Positions 14,627 to 23,215 of a stretch of 47,941 nucleotides of DNA are shown piece after piece. Made by a program: the position numbers and the translations under genes. The DNA comes from Rhizobacter sp. OV335 (GTDB lineage Bacteria > Pseudomonadota > Gammaproteobacteria > Burkholderiales > Burkholderiaceae_C), in the NCBI RefSeq assembly GCF_900142965.1, contig NZ_FRCQ01000041.1:1-47941 (forward strand), in the 5' to 3' direction. Within the stretch, counting starts at the first letter, position 1. Each line of letters starts with the position of its first letter. A model generated the notes under the pieces. The model did no database searches, was not told the DNA's origin, and worked only from the letters and a program-made list of their open reading frames with translations.

Positions 14627-15235
14627 TCAGGCCGTGATGGCCGCGATGTCCTCCAGCGCGCTCGCGACGGCTGCTTCCTTGGCTTCCGGGCCGAACGCAA
14701 GGCCCTCTGCGCGCACGACCATCACGTCCGTCAGGCCGAGGAATGACAGCAAGCCGATGAGGTAGCTCTCCTGATGCTCGTTCGCCGCCGCTGGGGTTCC
14801 CACCGGATACACACTGCCTCGCGCCGACGCGATGAAAGCTTTCTTGCCCTTCAGCAGGCCCACGGGGCCGGTCGCGGTGTATCGAAACGTCTTGCCCGCC
14901 ACGGCGATGCGATCGACCCAGGACTTGAGTGGCGTCGGAATCGAGAAGTTGTACATGGGCGCGCCGATGACCACGATATCTGCTGCGAGGAGATCGTCCA
15001 GGTAGGCGTTGCCTTTGACCAGATCAGCGGCGATGGTCGCATCCGCGTTGGATGCGCCGGCACGAATGGCCATGTGGGCGCCCATCAGGTGCAGGGCCGG
15101 ATCGGCCGCCAGGTCCCGGTAGGTGACGCGAATGTCCGGGTGCAGCGCGCGCTGGCGCGCGACGATTTCGGCTGAGAGCCGGCGGCTCACCGATGCGGCG
15201 CCGAGAGCGCTGGAGTCGAGATGGAGAAGTTGCAT
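14627..15235 (-). CDS. azoR: FMN-dependent NADH:quinone oxidoreductase / azoreductase
   Basis: The 202-residue flavodoxin-fold enzyme begins MQLLHLDSSALGAASVSRRL, the phosphate-binding loop for FMN, and carries GAPMYNFSIPTPLKSWVDRI (91-110) and ANEHQESYLIGLLSFLGL. These are the AzoR signatures. The family reduces quinones and azo compounds with NADH by two-electron transfer, protecting against electrophiles. ATG at 15235 matches the family start. It is divergent from a LysR regulator with a T-N11-A site between, a standard arrangement in which the regulator senses quinone-like inducers. The broken Rossmann gene downstream may once have been in its transcript. Confidence 0.93.
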   Translation of the reverse strand: MQLLHLDSSALGAASVSRRLSAEIVARQRALHPDIRVTYRDLAADPALHLMGAHMAIRAGASNADATIAADLVKGNAYLDDLLAADIVVIGAPMYNFSIPTPLKSWVDRIAVAGKTFRYTATGPVGLLKGKKAFIASARGSVYPVGTPAAANEHQESYLIGLLSFLGLTDVMVVRAEGLAFGPEAKEAAVASALEDIAAITA

Positions 15236-15323
15236 GATGAAACCTCGATGGATGTGAAGGTGCACAACGCAAATATGCCGATGGGCCCGGCCGCCGCGAA
15301 GCCGGTATATTGAGATGCGAACG

Positions 15324-15338
15324 ATCTGTTTTAGAGAT
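15324..15338. promoter_or_regulatory. candidate LysR box (T-N11-A) between azoR and LysR
   Basis: ATCT-N7-AGAT is a perfect 4-base dyad with the T-N11-A layout of LysR-regulator sites. It lies 11 bases before the LysR start codon and 89 bases before the azoR start, consistent with autoregulation plus activation of azoR. Confidence 0.45.
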
Positions 15339-15349
15339 GGCCTCTTCCA

Positions 15350-16291
15350 ATGCTTGATGGTGTCTCCCTGGATCAGCTCCGAACTTTCATCGCGGCGGTG
15401 GACGAGGGAAGCTTCTCGGCTGCGGCTCGCAAGCTCAACCGCGTTCAGTCGGCAGTAAGCGGTTGGATTGGCAGTCTCGAGGACCAGATCGGGGTTGTGC
15501 TCTTTGACCGCTCCGGTCGATTCCCGAAGCTCACGCCAGAGGGGGTGCTTTTGCTTGCGGACGCGCGCAACATCGTGTCCGGGGTGGACACTCTCAAGGC
15601 CCGCGCCAGGTTGATGGCATCGGGTCTCGAGAGCGAGCTTTCGGTGGTGGTCGATGTGTTCTTCCCCACCGCTGTTGTCAGCGCTGCCGCCAAGGCCTTC
15701 GCGATCCAGTTTCCGCTGACGCCGCTTCGACTTTTCGTTGAAGGCCTGGGGGCGGCCTATCAGCCCGTGCTGGATGGTCGATGCACGATGGGCATCCTGG
15801 CTACGTTGCCGTTGACGTTCCCGTCGCTGGTCAGCGAGCGACTGGGCGAAGTGCCCTTGGTTTTCGTTGCCGCAGCCAGCCACCCCCTCGCGAGTCTTGG
15901 ATCTCGGATAACAAGACGCGCGGCGGCGAAGTATGTGCAGCTCGTGCTCACCGACAGATCCGACCTCATGGCCGGACGCGACTACGGCGTCGTGTCGCCG
16001 TCGACCTGGCGTCTGGCCGACCTGTCGACGAAGCACGCATTCATCAAGGACTGCGTGGGGTGGGGCGGGATGCCCTTGCACATGGTCGAGGAGGACATTG
16101 CCGCCGGCACCTTGGTCGTCCTGGATTTGCACGACATCCCGCAGACAGGCTTTGCGTTGACGATGTCCGCATACCACCGGCCGTCCGAACCGCCCGGGCC
16201 CGCCGGCAGATGGTTCATCGACCACTTGAAGGCCTCTTGGGAGCAGCAGGCAAACTCTCCGCGAAAGCGCGGGCGAGGGCCCTCTTCCTAG
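15350..16291 (+). CDS. LysR-family transcriptional regulator
   Basis: The 313-residue protein has an N-terminal winged helix-turn-helix (SLDQLRTFIAAVDEGSFSAA, NRVQSAVSGWIGSLEDQIGV) and an effector domain with VVVDVFFPTAVVSAA and LGEVPLVFVAAASHPLA. It is slightly longer than usual because of a basic Ser/Arg-rich tail. ATG at 15350 is chosen from the family start (MLDGVSLDQLRTF); no strong ribosome site is seen. It probably controls the divergent azoreductase gene. Confidence 0.9.
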   Translation: MLDGVSLDQLRTFIAAVDEGSFSAAARKLNRVQSAVSGWIGSLEDQIGVVLFDRSGRFPKLTPEGVLLLADARNIVSGVDTLKARARLMASGLESELSVVVDVFFPTAVVSAAAKAFAIQFPLTPLRLFVEGLGAAYQPVLDGRCTMGILATLPLTFPSLVSERLGEVPLVFVAAASHPLASLGSRITRRAAAKYVQLVLTDRSDLMAGRDYGVVSPSTWRLADLSTKHAFIKDCVGWGGMPLHMVEEDIAAGTLVVLDLHDIPQTGFALTMSAYHRPSEPPGPAGRWFIDHLKASWEQQANSPRKRGRGPSS

Positions 16292-16329
16292 CCCTCACTG
16301 CCTCAGGCTCCTGGTGTGGGAGCGGAAGC

Positions 16330-16590
16330 AACTGGCCGTCGAAGTACTGCTGATCGAGGCGCTTCGGTCCACGACCGGGGCGACGGCGTCATCCGGTTTG
16401 CTGCGAGGCCTGGCCGATGCGCGATTGGCGCGCTCCATCCGGCAGATGCATGAGAGCCCGTCCAGGCCATGGACGGTGGAGCAGTTGGCGGAGCAGCCGT
16501 TGCTCTCTCACCGTCAGCACGGCGTTCAGCCGCCACGTCGGCCAACCACCGGGCAGATTTTGCGCAGACCCCCTGAGCAGCGCGAGACGC
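16330..16590 (+). pseudogene. fragment of an AraC-family regulator (cupin-6 type), frameshifted
   Basis: A frame reads LAVEVLLIEALRSTTG, SSGLLRGLADARLARSIRQM and HESPSRPWTVEQLAEQ. This is the hinge and first helices of the AraC_binding_2/cupin_6 regulators (usual text: PGWLRALxDPRIxxALxxMH and PWTxExLAxxAxMSRSxFxR). The match then continues in another frame as STAFSRHVGQPP, so a frameshift splits the helix-turn-helix. Both the cupin domain upstream and the end of the DNA-binding domain are missing. It fills the 324-base gap between the LysR and scfR genes; nothing else is seen there. Confidence 0.72.
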
Positions 16591-16615
16591 GACGCGCCCG
16601 GCCTCGTTTTCTCCC

Positions 16616-18040
16616 TCACACATTCGCATACGGCTCGAGCGGCCGCTGGTTCTCGTTGATGCTCAACCGCCGCCCCAGCGCCGGGAAGGCGCGCTGGGCG
16701 CAGCCCTTGCGCTCGCACACCTTGCAGCCGGGGCCGATCGGCGTCACGGCGCCCGGATCGTCGAGCGCCAGCCCACGCGCATACACCAGCCGCGCGGCAT
16801 GGCGGCGGTCGCAGCCGAGCGCGACGGCGAACTCGCGCGGCGGCGTGCCGAAGCCGCCGCTGTCGTGGCGGATGCAGCGGGCGATCCACAGGTAGGTCCG
16901 GCCGTCCGGCATCGAGGCCAGCTGGGTCAGCACCTTGCCCGGTTGCGAGAAGGCTTCGTAGACGTTCCACAGCGGGCAGGTGCCGCCGGTGCGCGAGAAA
17001 TGAAAGTCGGTCGCCGACTGGCGCTTCGAGATGTTGCCGGCCCGGTCCACGCGCACGAAGAAGAACGGCACGCCGCGCGCGTCCGGACGCTGCAGCGTCG
17101 AGAGCCGGTGGCACACCGTCTCGAAGCTCACGCCGAAGCGGCGCGCCAGCAGGTCGATGTCGTAGTGCAGCGCTTCCGCTGCCGCCAGGAACGGCGCGTA
17201 CGGCAGCACCAGCGCTCCGGCGAAGTAGCTGGCCAGGCCGATGCGCGCAAGGGCACGCGATTCGTCGCTGCGGAACTCGTCGCTGGCGACCAGCGCAGCG
17301 AGCACCGCATCGGCTTCCAGGAAGGCCAGCTGGGTCGCCAGTTGAAAGGCGCGCTGGCCCGGTTCGAGGTCGGCATGCAGGCTCAGCAGCCGTGACGTGG
17401 GGTCGTACCGGCGCAGCCCGGGCAACGCATCGGCCGGTGCGGTCTGCGTCGTCACGCGGTGCTGCGCCAGCAGGTGGTCCTCGAGCCGCGCCGCGACATC
17501 GCGTGCGAGGACCGACGGCGCCTGCAGCGCGCGATGCGCCGCCTCGGCCAGCGCATCCAGCTCGGCGATGTGGTTGTGGCGCGCATAGAAGAAGTCGCGC
17601 ACTTCCTCGTGCGCCTGGGTCGGGCCGACGCCCGGCCGCAGGTCGCGCTCGCCCAGGCCGGCCGCCATCGCCTCCAACCGTTCCTGCGCGTCGCGCGCCA
17701 CCTTGTGCAGCTGGATCATGCGGCGCGCCAGCGCCGGCATCTGTTGCGCGAGGGCCTGCACCTCGGCCTGCGGGATCGCGGCACCCGGGCCGGCATCGGC
17801 GACCACGTCGTGCAGCTGCGCCATCAGCCGCTCCTCTTCATTCTCGGAAAAGAACTGCAGGTCGACGCCCAACGCCGCTTGCAGCTTCAGCAGCACCGGG
17901 ACCGAGAGCGGCCGCTGGTTGTTCTCCAGCTGGTTGACGTAGCTGGCCGACAGCGCCAGCGCTTCGGCCAGGGCCGCCTGCGTCAGGCCGCGTTGCTCAC
18001 GCAGCGTGCGCAGGCGTACACCGAGGAAGGTCTTGCGCAT
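16616..18040 (-). CDS. ScfR-family short-chain fatty acyl regulator (XRE + IrrE-like), propionate locus
   Basis: The 474-residue protein has an XRE helix-turn-helix at about 8-64 (LRTLREQRGLTQAALAEALA, SASYVNQLENNQRPLSVPVL), a coiled middle, an IrrE-like region with LARIGLASYFAGALVLPYAP, and a C-terminal DUF2083-type domain. Near the end is a cysteine group C439, C442, C447 (GCKVCERKGC); the related mycobacterial PrpR is reported to hold an iron-sulfur cluster through C-terminal cysteines, so redox input is possible. ATG at 18040 (MRKTFLGVRLRTLRE) is the family start. It is divergent from prpC across a region rich in TTGCAAA-like sites and most likely controls the prp genes in response to propionyl-CoA or a related ligand. 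Confidence 0.9.
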   Translation of the reverse strand: MRKTFLGVRLRTLREQRGLTQAALAEALALSASYVNQLENNQRPLSVPVLLKLQAALGVDLQFFSENEEERLMAQLHDVVADAGPGAAIPQAEVQALAQQMPALARRMIQLHKVARDAQERLEAMAAGLGERDLRPGVGPTQAHEEVRDFFYARHNHIAELDALAEAAHRALQAPSVLARDVAARLEDHLLAQHRVTTQTAPADALPGLRRYDPTSRLLSLHADLEPGQRAFQLATQLAFLEADAVLAALVASDEFRSDESRALARIGLASYFAGALVLPYAPFLAAAEALHYDIDLLARRFGVSFETVCHRLSTLQRPDARGVPFFFVRVDRAGNISKRQSATDFHFSRTGGTCPLWNVYEAFSQPGKVLTQLASMPDGRTYLWIARCIRHDSGGFGTPPREFAVALGCDRRHAARLVYARGLALDDPGAVTPIGPGCKVCERKGCAQRAFPALGRRLSINENQRPLEPYANV

Positions 18041-18061
18041 GGGTTTTCCCGGCAGATGTGA

Positions 18062-18152
18062 TTTGCAAACATTGCAGAATTGCAAAATCAAGTTCGCAGA
18101 TGTCCGCAACATCAGTGTTGCCCTCAGCTTAGCGCATTGCGAAGATTGCAAT
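18062..18152. promoter_or_regulatory. array of TTGCAAA-like sites in the scfR/prpC control region
   Basis: Five close copies of a TTTGCAAA motif are visible: TTTGCAAA (18062-18069), ATTGCAGA (18071-18078), ATTGCAAA (18079-18086), ATTGCGAA (18136-18143) and ATTGCAAT (18145-18152), with a weaker TTCGCAG at 18093. Neighbouring copies are 8-9 bases apart. Related regulators (RamB, mycobacterial PrpR) bind TTTGCAAA-like sequences, so these are likely ScfR sites. One cluster is next to the scfR start and the other 25-40 bases before prpC. Confidence 0.68.
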
Positions 18153-18177
18153 CCCGCCGGAGCACCGAGAGAATCCC

Positions 18178-19332
18178 ATGAGCGACACCCCGTCTGCCAC
18201 CTTCAAGCCGAAGAAGTCGGTCGCGCTGTCCGGCGTCACCGCCGGCAACACCGCGCTGTGCTCCGTCGGCCGCAACGGCCGCGACCTGCACTACCGCGGC
18301 TACGACATCCTCGACCTCGCCGAGGTCTGCGAGTTCGAGGAGGTCGCGCATCTGCTCGTGCACGGCAAGCTGCCCGGTGCCGCCGAGCTGCGCGCCTACA
18401 AGGCCCGGCTGAAGGCGATGCGCGGGCTGCCGGCCGCCGTGAAGGCCGCGCTTGAGACCGTGCCGGCGGCAGCCCACCCGATGGACGTGATGCGCACCGG
18501 CGTCTCGGCACTCGGCTGCGCCTTGCCCGAGAAGGACGACCACGGCCTGCCCGGCGCGCGCGACATCGCCGACCGCCTGCTGGCCTCGCTCGGCTCGATG
18601 CTGCTGTATTGGTACCACTGGTCGACGCAGGGCAAGCGCATCGACGTGGAGACCGACGACGACTCCATCGGCGGCCACTTCCTGCACCTGCTGCATGGCG
18701 AGCGCCCGTCGGCCGCGTGGGTGCGTGCGATGCACACCTCGCTGAACCTCTACGCCGAGCACGAGTTCAACGCGTCGACCTTCACCGCGCGCGTGATCGC
18801 CGGCACCGGCAGCGACCTGTATTCGGCGGTGGCCGGCGCGATCGGCGCGCTGCGCGGCCCGAAGCACGGCGGCGCCAACGAGGTCGCGTTCGAGATCCAG
18901 AAGCGCTACGACACGCCCGACGAGGCCGAGGCCGACATCCGCCGGCGCGTCGAGGCCCGCGAGGTGGTCATCGGCTTCGGACACCCGGTCTACACTGTCA
19001 GCGACCCGCGCAACGTGGTCATCAAGCGCGTGGCCCGGCAGCTCTCGCAAGAGGCCGGCACCACGAAGATGTTCGACATCGCCGACCGGCTGGAACAGGT
19101 GATGTGGGACGCGAAGAAGATGTTCCCCAACCTCGACTGGTTCAGTGCCGTGAGTTATCACCTGATGGGCGTGCCGACGGCGATGTTCACCCCGCTGTTC
19201 GTCATCTCGCGCACCAGCGGCTGGGCGGCGCACGTGATCGAGCAGCGCATCGACAACAAGATCATCCGCCCGAGCGCAAACTACACCGGGCCGGAAGACC
19301 AGGCGTTCGTGCCGATCGCCGAGCGCGGCTGA
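18178..19332 (+). CDS. prpC: 2-methylcitrate synthase
   Basis: The 384-residue enzyme condenses propionyl-CoA with oxaloacetate to 2-methylcitrate, the first step of the methylcitrate cycle. It shows the citrate-synthase fold with [19 protein letters not shown] at the N-terminus and the catalytic histidine regions GPKHGGANE (H230) and [14 protein letters not shown] (H269), plus [14 protein letters not shown] near the end. SGVxAGxTAxxxVG is characteristic of PrpC rather than GltA, and the length fits. It is the first gene of prpC-acnD-prpF-prpB and starts opposite scfR. The gap to acnD is 16 bases. Confidence 0.96.
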   Translation: MSDTPSATFKPKKSVALSGVTAGNTALCSVGRNGRDLHYRGYDILDLAEVCEFEEVAHLLVHGKLPGAAELRAYKARLKAMRGLPAAVKAALETVPAAAHPMDVMRTGVSALGCALPEKDDHGLPGARDIADRLLASLGSMLLYWYHWSTQGKRIDVETDDDSIGGHFLHLLHGERPSAAWVRAMHTSLNLYAEHEFNASTFTARVIAGTGSDLYSAVAGAIGALRGPKHGGANEVAFEIQKRYDTPDEAEADIRRRVEAREVVIGFGHPVYTVSDPRNVVIKRVARQLSQEAGTTKMFDIADRLEQVMWDAKKMFPNLDWFSAVSYHLMGVPTAMFTPLFVISRTSGWAAHVIEQRIDNKIIRPSANYTGPEDQAFVPIAERG

Positions 19333-19348
19333 AGCGAGGCTCCCGCGC

Positions 19349-21967
19349 ATGACCTCTTCCTTCCGCAAGCGCCTGCCCGGCACCGCGCTCGACTACATCG
19401 ATGCCCGTGCCGCCGTCGACGGCCTGCGCCCCGGCGCCTGGGACGGGCTGCCGTACACCGCGCGCGTGCATGCCGAGAACCTGGTGCGCCGCTGCGATCC
19501 GGCGCTGCTGGAAGACAGCCTGCTGCAGGTCATCGAGCGCCGCCGCGACCGCGACTTCCCGTGGTACCCGGTGCGTGTGGTCTGCCACGACATCCTGGGC
19601 CAGACTGCACTGGTCGACCTGGCCGGACTGCGCGATGCCATCGCCGCGCAGGGCGGCGACCCCGCCGCGGTGAGCCCGGTCGTGCCGGTGCAGCTGATCG
19701 TGGACCACTCGCTCGCGGTGGAGTGCGGCGGCGACGACCCGCAGGCCTTCGCGAAGAACCGGGCCATCGAGGACCACCGCAACGAAGACCGCTTCCATTT
19801 CATCGACTGGACGAAACGGGCCTTCCGCAACGTCGACGTGATCCCGCCGGGGAACGGGATCATGCATCAGATCAACCTGGAGAAGATGTCGCCGGTGGTC
19901 TGGGTGCAGGACGGCCTGGCCTACCCCGACACCTGCGTCGGCACCGACAGCCACACGCCGCACGTCGATGCGCTGGGCGTGATCGCGGTCGGCGTCGGCG
20001 GGCTGGAGGCCGAGAACGTGATGCTCGGTCGCGCGTCGTGGATGCGCCTGCCCGACATCGTCGGCGTCGAGCTGAGCGGCCGCCGGCAGCCCGGCATCAC
20101 CGCCACCGACATCGTGCTGGCGCTCACCGAGTTCCTGCGCCAGCAGAAGGTGGTCGGCGCCTACCTGGAATTCTTCGGCGACGGCACGAAGGGCTTGACG
20201 ATCGGCGACCGCGCGACGATCTCGAACATGTGCCCCGAGTACGGCGCCACCGCGGCGCTGTTCTACATCGACGGCCAGACGCTCGACTACCTGCGGCTCA
20301 CCGGCCGCGAGAGCGAGCAGGTGAAGCTGGTCGAGACCTACGCGAAGACAGCGGGCTTCTGGGCCGGCACGCTGGCCGGCGCACGCTACGAGCGCGTGCT
20401 GCGCTTCGATCTGTCGAGCGTCGTGCGCAGCATGGCCGGGCCGTCGAATCCGCACCGTCGCTTGCCGACCAGCGCACTCGCCGAGCGCGGCATCGCGGCC
20501 CACCTCGACCAGGCCCGCGCGCAGGAAGCGCAAGGCCTGATGCCCGACGGCGCGGTCGTCATCGCCGCGATCACCAGCTGCACGAACACCAGCAACCCAC
20601 GCAACGTGATCGCGGCCGGACTGCTGGCGCGCAACGCGAACCGGCTGGGCCTGGTGCGCAAGCCGTGGGTCAAGACCTCGCTCGCGCCGGGTTCGAAGAC
20701 GGTGGAGCTGTACCTGAAGCAGGCCGGCCTGCTGCCCGAGCTGGAGGCGCTGGGCTTCGGCATCGTCGGGTTCGCCTGCACCACCTGCAACGGCATGAGC
20801 GGCGCGCTCGATCCTGCCATCCAGCACGAGATCGTCGAGCGCGACCTGTACACCACGGCCGTGCTGTCGGGCAACCGCAACTTCGACGGCCGCATCCACC
20901 CGCAGGCGAAGCAGGCCTTCCTCGCGTCGCCGCCACTGGTGGTGGCCTATGCGATCGCCGGCACGATCCGCTTCGACATCGAGCGCGACGTGCTCGCGGT
21001 CGTGAACGGCCGCGAGATCCGGCTGCAGGACCTGTGGCCCGACGATGCGGAGATCGATGCGCTGGTGCAGTCGTCGGTGCAGCCGGCGATGTTCCGGCAG
21101 GTCTACGAGCCGATGTTCGCCATCGCGGCCGCAAGCGCTGAGCGCGTGAATCCGCAGTACGACTGGCGGCCGCAGTCCACCTACATCCGCCGACCGCCGT
21201 ACTGGGATCGCGAAGGCATGGGCGCTTTGGCCGCGAGCCCGCGCACGCTCACGGCGATGCGGCCGCTCGCGATCCTGCCCGACAACATCACGACCGACCA
21301 CCTGTCGCCGTCGAACGCGATTCTGGCCGACTCGGCGGCTGGCGAATACCTCGCGCGGATGGGCCTGCCGGAGGAAGACTTCAACTCGTATGCCACGCAC
21401 CGTGGCGACCACCTGACCGCGATGCGCGCGACCTTCGCGAACCCGACCTTGAAGAACGAGATGGTGCGGAACGACGACGGCACGGTGCGCGCCGGCTCGC
21501 TGGCACGCATCGAGCCCGAGGGCCGCGTGGTGCGCATGTGGGAGGCCATCGAGACCTACCTCGCGCGCCAGCAGCCGCTGATCATCGTCGCCGGCGCCGA
21601 CTACGGCCAGGGCAGCTCGCGCGACTGGGCCGCCAAGGGCGTGCGCCTGGCGGGCGTCGAGGTGGTGGTGGCCGAAGGCTTCGAGCGCATCCACCGCACC
21701 AACCTGATCGGCATGGGCGTGTTGCCGCTGGAGTTTCAAGCAGGCACCAGCCGGCTGACGCTCGGGCTCGATGGCACCGAGACCTACGACGTGCTGGGGG
21801 AGCGCACGCCTCGCGCCGAGCTGCGGCTGCGCGTGCGAAGGCGTGACGGCACGACGCTGGAGGCGCCGGTCACTTGTCGGCTCGATACCGCCGAGGAGGT
21901 GTCGGTCTACGAGGCGGGCGGTGTGTTGCAACGGTTTGCGCAGGACTTTCTCGCGGGCCTCCATTGA
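19349..21967 (+). CDS. acnD: Fe/S-dependent 2-methylisocitrate dehydratase AcnD
   Basis: The 872-residue aconitase-type enzyme dehydrates 2-methylcitrate to a 2-methylaconitate isomer, needing PrpF for the next step. The iron-sulfur ligands are visible: C411 in ITSCTNTSNP and C477/C480 in ACTTCNGMSG. The swivel domain begins around ILPDNITTDHLSPSNAILAD and includes GADYGQGSSRDWAAKG. Length and position next to prpF identify AcnD rather than AcnA. ATG at 19349 gives MTSSFRKRLPGTALDYIDAR, the family start. Two very long antisense frames over this gene are codon-bias shadows. Confidence 0.96.
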   Translation: MTSSFRKRLPGTALDYIDARAAVDGLRPGAWDGLPYTARVHAENLVRRCDPALLEDSLLQVIERRRDRDFPWYPVRVVCHDILGQTALVDLAGLRDAIAAQGGDPAAVSPVVPVQLIVDHSLAVECGGDDPQAFAKNRAIEDHRNEDRFHFIDWTKRAFRNVDVIPPGNGIMHQINLEKMSPVVWVQDGLAYPDTCVGTDSHTPHVDALGVIAVGVGGLEAENVMLGRASWMRLPDIVGVELSGRRQPGITATDIVLALTEFLRQQKVVGAYLEFFGDGTKGLTIGDRATISNMCPEYGATAALFYIDGQTLDYLRLTGRESEQVKLVETYAKTAGFWAGTLAGARYERVLRFDLSSVVRSMAGPSNPHRRLPTSALAERGIAAHLDQARAQEAQGLMPDGAVVIAAITSCTNTSNPRNVIAAGLLARNANRLGLVRKPWVKTSLAPGSKTVELYLKQAGLLPELEALGFGIVGFACTTCNGMSGALDPAIQHEIVERDLYTTAVLSGNRNFDGRIHPQAKQAFLASPPLVVAYAIAGTIRFDIERDVLAVVNGREIRLQDLWPDDAEIDALVQSSVQPAMFRQVYEPMFAIAAASAERVNPQYDWRPQSTYIRRPPYWDREGMGALAASPRTLTAMRPLAILPDNITTDHLSPSNAILADSAAGEYLARMGLPEEDFNSYATHRGDHLTAMRATFANPTLKNEMVRNDDGTVRAGSLARIEPEGRVVRMWEAIETYLARQQPLIIVAGADYGQGSSRDWAAKGVRLAGVEVVVAEGFERIHRTNLIGMGVLPLEFQAGTSRLTLGLDGTETYDVLGERTPRAELRLRVRRRDGTTLEAPVTCRLDTAEEVSVYEAGGVLQRFAQDFLAGLH

Positions 21968-21968
21968 T

Positions 21969-21986
21969 CCCGGATTGGCATCCGGG
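21969..21986 (+). repeat. REP-like hairpin between acnD and prpF
   Basis: CCCGGAT-TGGC-ATCCGGG is a perfect 7-bp stem with a four-base loop, starting one base after the acnD stop. Read on the other strand with its flank it is GTAGCCCGGATGCC, a sequence family dispersed as REP-like elements in many GC-rich proteobacteria. It has no T-tract and lies inside the operon, so it may tune relative expression rather than terminate. Confidence 0.6.
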
Positions 21987-21996
21987 CTACGACCTC

Positions 21997-23196
21997 ATGG
22001 CATTCGTTCCACAGATCCGCATTCCCGCCGTCTACCTGCGTGGCGGCACCAGCAAGGGTGTCTTCTTCCGCCTGCAGGACCTGCCTGCGCGCTGCCAGGT
22101 GCCGGGGGAGGCTCGCGACCGGCTGCTGCGGCGCGTGGTCGGCAGCCCCGATCCCTACGGCAAGCAGATCGACGGCATGGGCGGCGCGACCTCGTCGACC
22201 TCGAAGGTGGTGATCCTGTCGGCATCCACGCGGCCCGGCCATGACGTCGACTACCTGTTCGGGCAGGTGTCGATCGACCAGGCCTTCATCGACTGGTCGG
22301 GCAACTGCGGCAACCTGTCGGCGGCCGTCGGCCCGTTCGCGATCGCACAAGGCCTGCTGCCGGCCGGGCGCGTGCCGCAGAGCGGCCTGTGCAGCGTGCG
22401 CATCTGGCAGGCGAACATCGGCAAGACCATCGTCGCGCACGTGCCCGTCGCGGGCGGGCAGGTGCAGGAGACCGGCGACTTCGAGCTCGATGGCGTCACC
22501 TTTCCCGCGGCCGAGGTGCAGCTCGAGTTCCTCGACCCGGCCGCCGAAGGACAGGACGAGGGCGGCGGTGGCGCGATGTTCCCGACCGGGCGGCTCGTCG
22601 ACGAGCTCGAGGTGCCCGGCGTCGGCACGCTGAAGGCGACGCTGATCAACGCCGGCATCCCGACCATCTTCGTCAACGCGAGCGACATCGGCTGCACCGG
22701 CACCGAGCTGCAGGAGGCCATCAATGGCGATGCGCAGGCGCTGGTGCGCTTCGAGACCCTTCGTGCCTGGGGGGCCGTGAAGATGGGATTGATCCGCGAC
22801 GTGGCCGAGGCGTCGACGCGCCAGCACACGCCCAAGATCGCCTTCGTCGCGCCGCCGGCCGACTACGTGGCGTCGAGCGGCAAGGCGGTGCGTGCCGCCG
22901 AGATCGACCTGCTGGTGCGGGCGCTGTCGATGGGCAAGCTGCACCACGCGATGATGGGCACGGCGGCCGTCGCGATCGGCACCGCGGCGGCGATTCCCGG
23001 CACGCTGGTCAACCTCGCCGCGGGCGGCGGCACGCGCGCTGCGGTGCGCTTCGGCCATCCGTCGGGCACGCTGCGCGTCGGCGCCGAGGCCCGCCAGGCC
23101 GACGACGGCCAGTGGTCCGTCACGAAGGCCCTGATGAGCCGCAGCGCACGCGTGCTGATGGAAGGCTGGGTGCGCGTGCCCGGCGACAGTTTCTGA
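21997..23196 (+). CDS. prpF: 2-methylaconitate cis-trans isomerase PrpF
   Basis: The 399-residue isomerase converts the AcnD product to cis-2-methylaconitate for rehydration to 2-methylisocitrate. It begins MAFVPQIRIPAVYLRGGTSK with the conserved RGGTSKG, then GATSSTSKVVI and WSGNCGNLSAAVGPFAI, with the cysteine of the diaminopimelate-epimerase-like fold. ATG at 21997 was chosen from the family start; the frame continues upstream into acnD without homologous sequence. It follows acnD after a hairpin and precedes prpB by 19 bases. No frameshift is seen. Confidence 0.95.
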   Translation: MAFVPQIRIPAVYLRGGTSKGVFFRLQDLPARCQVPGEARDRLLRRVVGSPDPYGKQIDGMGGATSSTSKVVILSASTRPGHDVDYLFGQVSIDQAFIDWSGNCGNLSAAVGPFAIAQGLLPAGRVPQSGLCSVRIWQANIGKTIVAHVPVAGGQVQETGDFELDGVTFPAAEVQLEFLDPAAEGQDEGGGGAMFPTGRLVDELEVPGVGTLKATLINAGIPTIFVNASDIGCTGTELQEAINGDAQALVRFETLRAWGAVKMGLIRDVAEASTRQHTPKIAFVAPPADYVASSGKAVRAAEIDLLVRALSMGKLHHAMMGTAAVAIGTAAAIPGTLVNLAAGGGTRAAVRFGHPSGTLRVGAEARQADDGQWSVTKALMSRSARVLMEGWVRVPGDSF

Positions 23197-23215
23197 ATCT
23201 GAACGAGAGAAGCGC

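Noticed and set aside
19262-21964. 900-codon open frame antisense to acnD
   Set aside because: Arg/His/Gly/Val-rich composition with no domain; an artefact of strong GC3 bias over a clear AcnD gene.
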